The notes under the pieces are model-generated. The model saw only the letters and a list, made by a program, of their open reading frames with translations. It was not told the DNA's origin and did not search any database. A stretch of DNA of 64,000 nt from Laspinema sp963821735 (lineage in GTDB: Bacteria > Cyanobacteriota > Cyanobacteriia > Cyanobacteriales > Laspinemataceae), in the NCBI GenBank assembly GCA_963821735.1, contig CAWGFK010000070.1, positions 248,001-312,000 on the forward strand, given 5' to 3'. The translations under genes were made by a program, and so were the position numbers. This document shows, piece after piece, positions 30,987 through 40,936 of the stretch; positions within the stretch are counted from its first letter, which is position 1; each line of letters begins with the position of its first letter.

Positions 30987-33946
30987 ATGAAAGGACCAGT
31001 GCCAAGTCAAGCACAAATCAAAAATAACCCGAGGGATCAATGGTCAATCGGCCTTTCCAGGACCCTGGCCTGGAAGGAGAACGGAGGAGGGGTCGCTCAA
31101 CGTAGCTACAGCCCTCGGGCCGTCCGTTTTTTGGTGCCGGGAAATCAAGCGGCATTGAAGGCGATGGGAGGTGATTCATCCTCGATGATTCCATTTGTGG
31201 TAAAACTGTCCATAATAGGCCGAGCAGTCAAGCAAAAGCCAAAACATTGGGTTGATACTAGGGTGGCGATCAAAAGCATCTGGGAGTTGATCGAGAGTTA
31301 CAGGGGTCCAACTCTGGAGGAACACCATTTAGAAGTGGTCTCAGATAGAAATAGTTTTCCAGTTATGGATCAAACCTTATGCGATTACGTCAGTTTGATA
31401 CATTCTGAGGACTGTAACCGAGTGGAGTCGGAAATCAGAGACGCTTTGATTCTGCCACGAGCGTTTTCCTGGAACTGGGGCAGAATACTAGGGGATCGCA
31501 TCTGGGAATGGGTGTGTCGTAAGCGACGATCTGCTGAATGGCGATCGCCAGTGCAGAATGTTGGGTCCTGGGGTAGAACCCCTGTACATAGATGGAATCG
31601 TCATGGATAAAACGACTAACACCCAGTCCTGTGATCCTCAACCACCAGATGCCAAGATGGTCAGGACCTCTAATGATACCTGTGCGATCGCCTGGGGGGA
31701 AGATCTAACAAATGTAGGTTATTTTCGACTGGATCGCGAGTGGAATTTTACCGAAATCAACCCTCAGGGTGAAGAAATTTTAGGCAAACCCAGGCATCTT
31801 TTAGTAGGTAAAAATATTTGGCAAGAATTAGGCCAATGGAATCAGTCTAAATTGATAGAGGAGTACCGACGCGCCCTCGGTGAGGCACGGACGGTCACAA
31901 GCTAAGGCATTTTATCTGGGACGGTGTTTAAAAATGCAAGCCTACCCAAACTCCGAAGGTTTATCCGTGTATTTCCAAAATGTGACCCCCCAAAACCAAC
32001 TCGAAGACACTCCTCTCAATAGCAGTCGCCTCTATGGGTTCAGTGCTCAAATTGGCCGACTCCTCGCCAAAGGAGGAACCTTAGAAACCCTGTTCCCGCC
32101 GATCATGAGGGCGATCGTGGAGTATTTAGAAGCCACCTCCGCCGCAGTTTGGACCTTGAATCCGGCCCTCAAAGAACTAGAGATGCGATCGACTGTTGGG
32201 ATTCCCCTGGACCAGGAACTGTTCCCCGATCGCATTCCCCTAGGACAAACCCAAATTGGCACCGTCGCGCAAACCCGCAAAACTTACACCGGCTGTTTAG
32301 TTCGCCCAAGAGAACGGGGCAAAAACGACAGCTTAGAAAATTGTGAACTCCACCCAGATTGCTTACTGCAACCCTTAGTCATCGACGACCAGATTTGTGG
32401 CGTCATGGCCGTCGTCATCGAGAATGGGGTCAGCGAACCCGTCCAAAACCTCTTAATCTGGTTGTCGAGCACTTTAGCCCTAGCCATCGATCGCGATCGC
32501 ACCCGCGAAGCCCTCCTCTCCCGTCGTGAAGGCTTGCTATTCCGCCTTGCCAGTCAGATTCGCAACTCCCTCGACCTCGACACCATCCTCGAAACCGCCG
32601 TCACCGAAATTCACTCCCTCTTACAAATTGACCGCTGTCACTTTTTGTGGTACTTGCCTCATCCGCTTCAGCCCAGTCTCACCGTCACCCATGAATCGCG
32701 ATCGCCCAACAAAAAAAACCTCCTGTGCGAATACCCCGCCTCCCTCAGCGGTCCCCTCACCCAGAAAATTCGCGACCTAGAATCCTTGCGAAGCGATCGC
32801 CTCGATACCAGCGCCGACTTAGACGACAAAACCCGCACCCTCTTCTGTGACATGGGCATTGTCTCCGTCCTCCTCCTGCCCTTAGAAACCCGTTCTGGTC
32901 AACTCGGGGCCGTCGTCTGTAGCCATAGCGAACCCCGCCCCTGGACCGATAGCGAAATCGAACTCCTCCAAGGCGTCGTAGACCAACTTGCCCTGGCGAT
33001 CGACCAAGCCGAACTCTACGCCCAAACCCACGCCGCAGCCCTCGCCGCCCAAACCCAAGCCCAACAACTCAGCGTTGCCCTGCAAAACCTCAAACAAACC
33101 CAAGCCCAGTTAATCCAAACCGAGAAAATGTCCAGCTTGGGACAAATGGTCGCAGGCATCGCCCACGAAATCAACAACCCCGTTAACTTCATCACCGGCA
33201 ACCTCGTCCATGCCAACAACTACACCCAAGACCTGCTGCACCTAATCGAAGTCTATCAAACCCTCTACCCCAACCCCGCCCCAGAAGTTCTCGAAGTCTC
33301 CGAAGATATCGACCTCGACTTCCTCCTCGAAGATCTGCCGAAAATCCTCGCCTCCATGCAGATGGGTGCCGATCGCATCCGTCAAATTGTCGTCTCCTTG
33401 CGAAACTTCTCTCGTCTCGACGAAGCCGAAATGAAGCCCGTAGACATTCATGAAGGCATTGATAACACCCTCCTGATTTTGCACAACCGCTGGAAACCCA
33501 AAGGCAAAGACCCCGGCGTAGAACTCATCAAAGAATACGGAAAACTCCCCAAAGTGGAATGTTACGCCGGACAACTCAATCAAGTCTTTATGAACATTCT
33601 CACCAATGCAATGGACGCCCTAGAAAATCAAGGCGCGCCCCATATTATTACAATCAGCACCGACATCGCCAAAACCGACGCCCTCGGCAACCCCACCGAA
33701 GTCTCCATTCGCATTCGCGATAACGGACCCGGTATGACGGAAGAAGTCAAAAAACGCCTATTTGACCCCTTCTTTACCACCAAACCCGTAGGCAAAGGCA
33801 CCGACCTCGGCCTCTCCATTAGTTATAAAATTGTCGTCGATAAACATGGCGGTGTCCTCAAATGTGACTCAGAACCCGGTCAGGGTACTGAATTTTTAAT
33901 TCAAATTCCCGCTAAACAACCCTACGTTAAAAGTCGCTGCGCCTAA
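30987..33946 (+). pseudogene. PAS-PAS-GAF-GAF histidine kinase, two apparent frameshifts
   Basis: 985 residues after removing two extra bases, near 31519 and 31905. The first PAS segment (LCDYVSLIHSEDCNRVESEI) ends with LYIDGIVMDKT in the second frame. A second PAS (GYFRLDREWNFTEINPQGEE) crosses the second break into AFYLGRCLKMQAYPNSEGLS. Two GAF domains follow (LETLFPPIMRAIVEYLEATS; LDTILETAVTEIHSLLQIDR), then a coiled coil and the kinase core: His in MVAGIAHEINNPVNF, N box LNQVFMNILTNAMDALE, G1 DNGPGMTEE, F box RLFDPFFTTKP. The G2 box reads GKGTDLGLS, with Asp where its paralogue has Gly, which could weaken ATP binding. A GGGGAGGGG precedes the ATG. No regulator is adjacent. Confidence 0.75.
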
Positions 33947-34059
33947 TGGGAGATGTTCAACGTCCCGACTGAAGTCGTTATCCCTCTTCGTTCGTAGTAA
34001 CGACTTCAAGGGATTGCAAAATATAAATCCTCCAACCGTTAAACTGAAAGAAAGGTATG

Positions 34060-34113
34060 TGTAGGGGCGCAATGCTTGCGCCCTCCGGAGGGCGCAAGCA
34101 TTGCGCCCCTACA
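34060..34113. repeat. Perfect 54-bp palindrome
   Basis: Left arm TGTAGGGGCGCAATGCTTGC followed by GCCCTCC is mirrored exactly by GGAGGGCGCAAGCATTGCGC then CCCTACA, with no spacer. The core resembles the GTAGGGGCGTATTGCATACG block of the MITE-like elements at 13576 and 50243, so it is probably a member of that repeat family. Confidence 0.85.
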
Positions 34114-34329
34114 TTGACGGCGCTACTCCGTTGATCCATCACTACGAACGAACGTTTTGGAGAGTTTATTTTTTGGAGTTCCCTAAGCACCTATAAAGAG
34201 ACTAGAGGATCCAGACAGGGGTGCGTGACTTGGCTGACGCCAAGTCACGCGGTAACGACTGAAGTCGTTACTACAAACATTTTCCCCATCTCCTCCAAGA
34301 CCCCTGGAAAAAAAATTTTATAAAAACAG

Positions 34330-34360
34330 TTGACAAAACCAGGGAGGTATCTGTTAGTAT
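34330..34360 (+). promoter_or_regulatory. Promoter of tRNA-Gln
   Basis: -35 TTGACA at 34330-34335 and -10 TAGTAT at 34355-34360 (19-nt spacer, slightly long), 18 bases before the tRNA. The same two hexamers with a 17-nt spacer precede the large tRNA array. Confidence 0.55.
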
Positions 34361-34377
34361 GTTTAAGGTCAGAGAAA

Positions 34378-34449
34378 TGGGGCGTCGCCAAGCGGTAAGG
34401 CACCTGGTTTTGGTCCAGGCATCCGGAGGTTCGAATCCTTCCGCCCCAG
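34378..34449 (+). tRNA. trnQ: tRNA-Gln(TTG)
   Basis: 72-nt cloverleaf. The acceptor TGGGGCG/CGCCCCA has U1-A72, typical of Gln, with discriminator G. Anticodon loop TTTTGGT between CCTGG/CCAGG; T-loop TTCGAAT. CCA is not encoded. This is the stand-alone chromosomal copy; the array downstream carries two other Gln tRNAs. Confidence 0.95.
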
Positions 34450-34532
34450 TTGACTACAACGCTATAAATCAGAGTTTAGTTCAGATAATCACTGAATGAA
34501 GGCGTCTGCTATCAGTGTTCAAGCATCTAAAC

Positions 34533-34567
34533 AAAAGACCCACTTTTTAATAAAAAGTGGGTCTTTT
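34533..34567. terminator. Intrinsic terminator after tRNA-Gln
   Basis: AAAAGACCCACTTTTT/AAAAAGTGGGTCTTTT forms a long A/U-capped hairpin followed by GTTTT. It ends the tRNA-Gln transcript before the HAD gene. Confidence 0.8.
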
Positions 34568-34645
34568 GTTTTGGAATGAATTCTGACAGCCTGCCGCCAT
34601 TTGTGGGAAAATTGGCAAGGAGATTCTCTACCCTGAAATCTGATT

Positions 34646-35425
34646 GTGTCTAACCCTCCGACAATTCTAGCCCTTGATTTTGATGGCGTCATTTGTGACG
34701 GATTAATCGAATATTTCCAAACCACTTGGCGATCGTATTGCCAAATCTGGCAGAATGCCGATCGCCTCCCCCCGGAAGAAATCGCGCCCTTATTTTATCA
34801 ACTCAGACCGGCGATTGAAACGGGATGGGAGATGCCAGTCCTGGTGCGATCGCTGCTTTTAGGAACCAACCCTGACCAAATATTAGAAAACTGGCCCGCA
34901 ATTTGTTCGCAAATCGTCACCGCTGAAGGATTAAACCCCACAGATTTAGCGGCGATCGTCGATGGCGTCCGGGATGAATGGATTGCCGAAGATCTCACCG
35001 GATGGTTGAGTTTGCATCGGTTTTATCCCGGAGTCATCGATCGCCTGCAAAGCTACCTTGCCTCCAGTCAGCAACTGGTGATCATCACCACCAAAGAAGA
35101 ACGCTTCGTGCGATCGCTGCTGCAACAACAAGGCATCCAACTCCCAGAAGACTGCATATTTGGCAAAAATGTCAAGCGTCCTAAACATCAAATTCTCAGA
35201 GAACTTTTGGGAAAAATCACCCCAACCCCAACCATTTGGTTTGTAGAAGACCGCTTAAAAACCTTAGAATCCGTCCAAAAACAACTGGACCTGACAGCAG
35301 TCAAATTATATCTAGCAGACTGGGGATATAATACCCCCAGCGATCGTTCAGCAGCGCAGAACAATTCCGGGATAGAACTCTTGTCCTTGTCTAGCTTCGG
35401 TCAAGACTGTTCCGTTTGGCCTTAA
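34646..35425 (+). CDS. HAD family hydrolase
   Basis: 259 residues starting at GTG (34646). HAD motif I is LALDFDGVICDG near residues 8-19 (nucleophile Asp in DFDGV). Motif II is VIITTKEERF, motif III Lys is in NVKRPKHQIL, and motif IV is IWFVEDRLKTLE. A helical cap lies between motifs I and II. It is probably a small-molecule phosphatase or phosphoglycolate-phosphatase-like enzyme. It is followed after 93 bases by nurA in the same direction. Confidence 0.85.
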   Translation: MSNPPTILALDFDGVICDGLIEYFQTTWRSYCQIWQNADRLPPEEIAPLFYQLRPAIETGWEMPVLVRSLLLGTNPDQILENWPAICSQIVTAEGLNPTDLAAIVDGVRDEWIAEDLTGWLSLHRFYPGVIDRLQSYLASSQQLVIITTKEERFVRSLLQQQGIQLPEDCIFGKNVKRPKHQILRELLGKITPTPTIWFVEDRLKTLESVQKQLDLTAVKLYLADWGYNTPSDRSAAQNNSGIELLSLSSFGQDCSVWP

Positions 35426-35518
35426 ATCAAAGACTCAATCATCGAAAGGTCCGGCCCTGGGCTATAAAATAAATACAGCAAAAGCAACAACGGGCTATTT
35501 TATACCCAGGGGGAACGG

Positions 35519-36748
35519 ATGCTAGATCTGACCAAAATCGCAAGGCAAATGCAGGGAATCAGCGAACATCTTTCCAGAGAAGCGGAACAATCCCGCCAGC
35601 GGTTGGAAGTCGCCCAAAAATTGCGGAAAAAAGCTCAGGGAGAGCAAGAGCATTTGATCCAGGAACGAGAAACCTGGCGCGATCGCATGGGATTTCCCGT
35701 TGCTATCCCGGCAGAACCCTTGGACTTTACCCCCTACATCCCCACCCCCCCCAACGTCCAAACCGTCCTCGCGACGGATGGGTCTCAGATTGCACCGTCC
35801 CACCATGAAATTGCCTACTGTTACTTAATTAATGTCGGGCGAGTGATTCTCCATTATGGTCAAAGTCGCCTGCCTCTGTTAGATAGTCTGCCGGAGGTGT
35901 TTTATAAACCCGAGGACTTATATATTTCTCGGCAATGGGGGATAAAAACCGAAGAATGGATGGGTTACAGAAGGGGGGTTTCCGAGGCGATCGCCCTAGC
36001 GGATTTAGCCATTGCCTTGCGAACCCCAGGCAGCGGTCAAATTGCTCATCCAGAAGCGCCGATTTTAGGCATGGTCGATGGTGCCTTGATTTACTGGTTC
36101 CTCGAACCCTTACCCACCGATGCCCGTCAGCTCATCCTCGGGGCCATTTTAGAAGCTTGGGAAAAAATGCGGCAAGTCAAGGTCCCGATTGTCGGGTATA
36201 TCAGTGCTTCCCGCAGTAGCGAATCCCTCAGCTTCTTAAGATTAGCCGCCTGTCCCCATCCTCATCCTGACTGTTTTAGTCATTGTCCCATCGAGGCGGA
36301 TTCTGTCTTGCGTCCCTACGACCAAAAAGCTCCCTGCCAAGTCTTTGATCCCTTGCGGGATACCACATTATGGGCCTCTGTACTCGAACCGGGTCAACGG
36401 AGTCCCCTGTGGCGCAGTTGTTCGCGGATTCTGGATTTATATCCTCCAGAACATCAAGTTTATTTCTGTTACCTTCATGTGGGTCCAGAAATTGCCCGAA
36501 TTGATATGCCTGCCTGGGTTGCCAAAGATCCGTCTTTGTTAGACATGGCGTTAAGTATGGTTTTGTCCCAAGTGCAAAAAGGGTATGGCTATCCGGTGGT
36601 GTTAGCGGAGGCCCACAATCAAGCGGTGGTTCGGGGAGGCGATCGGGCTAGGTTTTTTGCCCTTCTCGAACAACAAATGATTAAAGCCGGATTGCAAAAT
36701 GTCGGCACCTCCTACAAAGAAACCCGCAAACGCGGCAGTATTGCTTAG
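35519..36748 (+). CDS. nurA: DNA double-strand break repair nuclease NurA
   Basis: 409 residues. An N-terminal coiled coil (LRKKAQGEQEHLIQERETWR) is followed by the NurA RNase-H-like core: the first metal Asp in VLATDGSQIAPSHHEIAYCY, the second acidic site in LGMVDGALIYW, and the C-terminal motif GYPVVLAEAHNQAVVRGGDR. NurA is a 5'-3' nuclease that works with the HerA translocase; no herA is in the window. The ATG at 35521-35519 region follows a GGGGGAACGG about seven bases upstream. Confidence 0.85.
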   Translation: MLDLTKIARQMQGISEHLSREAEQSRQRLEVAQKLRKKAQGEQEHLIQERETWRDRMGFPVAIPAEPLDFTPYIPTPPNVQTVLATDGSQIAPSHHEIAYCYLINVGRVILHYGQSRLPLLDSLPEVFYKPEDLYISRQWGIKTEEWMGYRRGVSEAIALADLAIALRTPGSGQIAHPEAPILGMVDGALIYWFLEPLPTDARQLILGAILEAWEKMRQVKVPIVGYISASRSSESLSFLRLAACPHPHPDCFSHCPIEADSVLRPYDQKAPCQVFDPLRDTTLWASVLEPGQRSPLWRSCSRILDLYPPEHQVYFCYLHVGPEIARIDMPAWVAKDPSLLDMALSMVLSQVQKGYGYPVVLAEAHNQAVVRGGDRARFFALLEQQMIKAGLQNVGTSYKETRKRGSIA

Positions 36749-36861
36749 AGAGAAGGATGAAGCAGGAGTGCGAGCAAGATGCTCGCACTCCTGCTTCAGG
36801 TTAAGCTTTGGCTAGGAGCATCCCGTTTAAATGCGTCTTTCAGATTAACCCTAACCCGAAT

Positions 36862-37122
36862 TCAAAACTCAAAACTCACGTCATCCAGAGTTTCCAGTAA
36901 TAAATTCACCTGTTGCTGTCGTTGAGAGAGGAAGGATTCGCACTGTCGTAGATACTCAACGGCAGTGGTGAATTGGTCGAAAACCTCAGCTAATTCCAGT
37001 TCCCCCGATTCGACTCGTTCAACGATCGCTTCAATTTGAGCCACCGTTGCCTCATAGTTCCAGTCTGGTTCGGGGGTAAAACCCTTGTTCTTAGAAGTCG
37101 AAACCCGCCCTGAATTGCTCAT
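36862..37122 (-). CDS. xseB: Exodeoxyribonuclease VII small subunit
   Basis: 86 residues. The core NYEATVAQIEAIVERVESGE, then LELAEVFDQFTTAVEYLRQC, is the conserved helical hairpin of XseB. The protein binds the large subunit XseA, which degrades single-stranded DNA. xseA is commonly adjacent, but here the upstream neighbour is a truncated IS630 gene on the other strand. The N-terminal 20 residues (GRVSTSKNKGFTPEPDW) are variable, as usual. Confidence 0.9.
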   Translation of the reverse strand: MSNSGRVSTSKNKGFTPEPDWNYEATVAQIEAIVERVESGELELAEVFDQFTTAVEYLRQCESFLSQRQQQVNLLLETLDDVSFEF

Positions 37123-37453
37123 TTGCTGTTTGTCTGAAGGGACTGTTAATCAAATCAGGTTAATTTTAATCGATCCCTGGGTGAAGTGCGAGCAACGGGC
37201 CAATTTTGTACCCGTTGTGGGTGAATTTTATCACAAAAAGGGTCAATTATTTAGTGATATATACTCAATTTTCCAGGGTGAACCGTCGATTTCTCCTGCT
37301 GAATTGAGATTTGATAACGCCTCTTGATTCTCGGGACCTCTTGACGATCCGGTTTGGGTAGGCTAGGCTAGAATTAAAAAATTTTATGCTATTTCTGCAT
37401 GGAATTAACCCATGAAATCAACGGAATGGGACTGAAGCAAGAAACTTATACAA

Positions 37454-38002
37454 ATGGCACGAACTCTCAAGCTAGAAATTAAAGAATCTTCAGAAGAACT
37501 GAAACATTTGCTGGATAAGCAGACCAGTGTACAAATGAAAGAAAGACTGCAAGCTTTGTACTTACTGAAAACGGGAACACTCTCTACTTTGCAAGACTTA
37601 TCATCGGTGCTGGTCAGAGACCCATCAACCATTTATCGATGGTTTCAGAAGTACAAGCAAGAGGGATTAGAGGGATTACTCAAACCCTACAAAAGCCCGG
37701 GTAAAACCACGACTATTCCTTTAGCAGCGATGGTAAAATTAAAGCAATATTTGGAGGAGCATGAGGGATTTACCAGTTATGGAGAGATTCAAACCTGGTT
37801 AAAAGAAGAATGTGGGGTTGAAGTGAGTTATCATGTGGTTTATCGAGCCGTGCATCAGAAATTGAATGCCACAATAAAAGGGACTAAACCCCCCAAAAAA
37901 CTCAGAAAACAGAATGGGAAGGTAGAACCAAGCCAGTTCCTGGAGAAGTCAGCAGAAGTGGGTTGGGGAACGGAGGAAAAGTCACCCCTTTCCAACCTTT
38001 GA
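37454..38002 (+). pseudogene. Truncated IS630-family transposase, DNA-binding part only
   Basis: 182 residues containing the IS630-type helix-turn-helix region (LSSVLVRDPSTIYRWFQKYK and GLEGLLKPYKSPGK), and the second winged-helix (LKEECGVEVSYHVVYRAVHQ). The DDE catalytic domain, about 150 more residues, is missing: after KLNATIKGTKPPKKLRKQNG the frame soon ends. Alone it cannot transpose. I could not find convincing element ends. It may have separated xseB from its usual neighbour. Confidence 0.75.
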
Positions 38003-38087
38003 GTGTTACTTCTCATGAATGGGGTGAGAGAACCGGACCTTAAATTTAATCATTAGGAAATAGGGTGTTACGAGTCAGACCCAGGGG

Positions 38088-38399
38088 CTATTTTTTGGAC
38101 AAGCATGAAGCGATCGCCCCTTCTAGGTCCGGTTGACTTAATTCCGTGATGATAAAGACTTCTTGCACCGTTTTTCCCTGTCTGGCAATCACCTTATATC
38201 CGCCTAGAATAGGAACCGATATTTTTAACTTCATCTGGGGACAGTGACCTTTGGCGCGACCAATCACCCCGGGAGTAATGGTTTGAATGCCGAGGCAACC
38301 TGTTAACTTTTCCAGGATAGCGATTAAACCGGGAATATGGGTGGAGTGATTCAGAACCAAGCGACCGCCAGAAGGTTTTCCCATGAGATATTTACCCAA
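38088..38399 (-). CDS. DUF2103 domain protein, putative metal-binding
   Basis: 103 residues. GGRLVLNHSTHIPGLIAILE and IQTITPGVIGRAKGHCPQMK match the small DUF2103 family, often annotated as metal-binding because of conserved His and Cys residues. C-terminal beta-strands (KLKISVPILGGYKVIARQGK) end in a short helix. The biological role is not established. Single gene. Confidence 0.75.
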   Translation of the reverse strand: MGKYLMGKPSGGRLVLNHSTHIPGLIAILEKLTGCLGIQTITPGVIGRAKGHCPQMKLKISVPILGGYKVIARQGKTVQEVFIITELSQPDLEGAIASCLSKK

Positions 38400-38590
38400 T
38401 AGAATAGTGTTTTCAAAGATAGTGGGGAACCAATCAGAGGCTGGTACAGCCTGGAAATCAGCTTGGATACCCTAGACGAGAAATTTCGCGTCTGTAGCTT
38501 ACAGTATGCAACCTCCTGGTTCATCTTAAGGGTAAACGGTTAACTCCTCATCTTGAACCCTAAGCTGGGACGCCTGATTCTTGAACAGGA

Positions 38591-38917
38591 TTAGGCTTTT
38601 TCTAAAGGAGCCATCGTCAATCCAGCGCGGCTGAGTTGCTGATGGTACAATTCAGCTTGCTCTAGGGGACCCACCCAGACTGTGGCTTGTCCTTCAAAGT
38701 GAACTTGATTGGTGAGTTCCCAAGCTAGATCGCTGGTCATGTTGGGAATGTACTTCATTAAGCAGGAGGAAACGTGCTGAAACGTATTAAAATCATCGTT
38801 AAGCACGATTACCTTATAATTCGGATACGGTTGTCGGGTAACTTGACCAACTTGGTCCGGCGCAATAGTGGGCGCTGTCGCCATTGATCGAATCTTTACT
38901 GAAAGTCCCCTAGTCAT
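38591..38917 (-). CDS. clpS: ATP-dependent Clp protease adaptor ClpS
   Basis: 108 residues. The ClpS core is clear: YKVIVLNDDFNTFQHVSSCL, with the substrate-binding Asn-Asp-Asp loop, then the helix ending in the LEQAELYHQQL segment. ClpS delivers N-degron substrates to ClpAP/ClpCP. The ATG at 38917 has TAAGG about 8-12 bases upstream and is kept. An internal ATG (MATAPTIAP, 38884) has no ribosome site nearby. Confidence 0.9.
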   Translation of the reverse strand: MTRGLSVKIRSMATAPTIAPDQVGQVTRQPYPNYKVIVLNDDFNTFQHVSSCLMKYIPNMTSDLAWELTNQVHFEGQATVWVGPLEQAELYHQQLSRAGLTMAPLEKA

Positions 38918-39367
38918 AGCCTTAGCCTTACCGAATTAAGTTAACAATAATAGTTGTGGACAGTGATTGTAAGTTAGTTTAACAAGGAACTGTCCAATCA
39001 TCAATCTGTTGCGTAGGAAGGGGCCAGAAATTGTCAAGGGCTAGATTAATTTTTGGCAGTGGGGGATAAATCCGGTTAAGGACCGATCGCCCCACAACTC
39101 CCCGGAATCATTGCACTAATTTTAGGGAAACCGGGGACTGTCTCGGATGTTCGGGAATGGCAACAATCAGGGCGATCCCCGCCTCCGGAGGTTCCGGTTG
39201 GGGAGGCGATCGCCCCTGCAACCGATTGAGATCAAGAGCGGGAGCCTCTCACCGGCGATCGCACAGTCCCCCGTAAGAGGAACCCGACGTGATTTCGGGC
39301 TGTGATTCACGGCTTTAAAACATAGAAAAACCCGAAGGTTTTTAAATAATTATCAGCTTAAATTAAA
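38918..39367. other. Intergenic, no gene seen
   Basis: About 450 bp upstream of clpS and downstream of the cyclase gene. Several HIP1-like GCGATCGC sites lie at 39060-39270. No ORF or RNA gene is supported. Confidence 0.5.
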
Positions 39368-40432
39368 CTAAACAATAGGTTTTTTACCCATCAGGAGATA
39401 GGTCAACATTTCTCCTTTGCCTTTGACGGGAATCAGGCCCCGGTTTTCAAATAAAAAATCATTAGCCAGACATTCATAAGTCGAAGTCGTGACTTGAATC
39501 CGTCCAGGAATGCCATGAGATTCCATTCTTGAAGCCGTATTGACCGTATCCCCCCATAAGTCATAACTAAACTTTTTAGTGCCAATGACGCCAGCTTCCA
39601 CCGGGCCGGTACTGATGCCAATTCGCATCGCAATAGTTTCGCCATGATTCGTTCTTAACTGGGTCGTCGCGTCGAGCATATCGAGCGCCATTTGCGCGAT
39701 CGCCTGAGCATGGTCCGGCCTAGGCATGGGCAATCCCCCGACCACCATATAGGCATCGCCAATGGTTTTAATTTTTTCCAACCCATATTTATCCGCCAAC
39801 TCATCAAACAGCGAGAAAATATGATTGAGAAACTCCACCAATTCCGGGGGAGATAAATGAGAAGAAAGCTGAGAAAAGCCGACAATATCAGCAAACAGAA
39901 CCGTCACATCCGAAAAATTATCGGCGATCGTCCGTTCCCCAGCCTTGAGCCGTTCCGCAATCGGTTTGGGTAAAATATTCAGCAACAGTAGTTCCGATTT
40001 AGCCTGTTCATCTTGTAACTTTTGTAAAACCGCTTGTTCTTGGTCGCGTAGGCGTTTCTTCTCCAAAGAGGCACTAATCCGAGCTTTTAATAAAACCGGA
40101 TTAAACGGTTTAGAGAGATAGTCTTCTGCGCCCAATTCAATGCATTTGACTACACTATCAATATCATCCACAGCGGAAATCATAATAACCGGGATATGGC
40201 GCAGACTGGAATCGGCCTTAATTTCCTCTAAGACTTGATAGCCATTAAGATGGGGCATCATAATATCGAGCAGCACGAGGTCGAATGGCTCGGCTCGGAT
40301 TAATTCGAGTGCCTTCAGTCCATCTTCTGCAATTTTGACGTGGTAGCCTTGCCGCTTCAAGCGGCGACAGAGGAGATCGCGGTTGGCTTCAACATCATCA
40401 ACTACCAGCACCGAGGCTTGGTCAAGGTTCAT
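39368..40432 (-). CDS. Response regulator with class III nucleotide cyclase output domain
   Basis: 354 residues. A receiver domain at 8-125 (VLVVDDVEANRDLL; phosphoacceptor Asp in LVLLDIMMPH; Lys in DYLSKPF) is joined by a coiled coil to a class III cyclase domain (FADIVGFSQLSSHL, IKTIGDAYMVVGG, YDLWGDTVNTASRME). The metal-binding aspartates are present. The Lys/Asp pair (EKIK, YDLWG) favours ATP, so the product is probably cAMP. The multi-PAS kinase upstream on the same strand is the natural candidate input. It is a soluble protein. Confidence 0.9.
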   Translation of the reverse strand: MNLDQASVLVVDDVEANRDLLCRRLKRQGYHVKIAEDGLKALELIRAEPFDLVLLDIMMPHLNGYQVLEEIKADSSLRHIPVIMISAVDDIDSVVKCIELGAEDYLSKPFNPVLLKARISASLEKKRLRDQEQAVLQKLQDEQAKSELLLLNILPKPIAERLKAGERTIADNFSDVTVLFADIVGFSQLSSHLSPPELVEFLNHIFSLFDELADKYGLEKIKTIGDAYMVVGGLPMPRPDHAQAIAQMALDMLDATTQLRTNHGETIAMRIGISTGPVEAGVIGTKKFSYDLWGDTVNTASRMESHGIPGRIQVTTSTYECLANDFLFENRGLIPVKGKGEMLTYLLMGKKPIV

Positions 40433-40936
40433 GGCATCGACTCTTTAAAATCTAGCAGGCTCGAAATAGCAATCGGGCAGGGGTTGAATCGGGTCAACCC
40501 GTGAGGAACTGGCGATCGCCTCTGAGAGACGATGGGGGTTCCGTTAGCCCTGGGATCCTGGAGATCCGGCAGGAGATAGAACGTATTGATACCAAATCCG
40601 GGGGTCAAAGTTCGGGTTTGAGGGTAGCCTTTGTCATAGGCTTTGTCTGTGTCGCCGCACCCGATCGGGTGTAGGGGAACTCAGACAGAGGAGAACCGAA
40701 GGGAGTATCACAGGAGTTTTGGGCGATCGCATCATGGCATTAGTGTCCGCATAGCTGGGTTTACTGAGAGATTAAAGGAGCAAATCAACCCCTGATGGCG
40801 TTTGCTCTCTCGCCGTGGTGCAAGTGATTCGGCGAAATCCCGTTTCTCGATGGAAACTTCCTAGGATTCTACCTATTTCTTGAAGGTTCTATCCGACAGC
40901 CAGAGAATTTCCCAGGGGAAATGCCTGGGTTGAGCA
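40433..40936. other. Intergenic between cyclase and kinase genes
   Basis: About 500 bp with no supported gene. It likely holds the promoter of the cyclase gene; no clear boxes are visible. Confidence 0.45.

Larger units (their letters stand above)
33947..34377. repeat. Repeat-rich intergenic region
   Basis: No gene before the tRNA. It contains members of the GTAACGAC...GTCGTTAC hairpin family (about 33961-34015 and 34250-34272), and the perfect palindrome at 34060-34113. Confidence 0.6.

Noticed and set aside
33242..33583. 113-codon ORF antisense to the histidine kinase
   Set aside because: It is a shadow of the conserved kinase core, with no features of its own.
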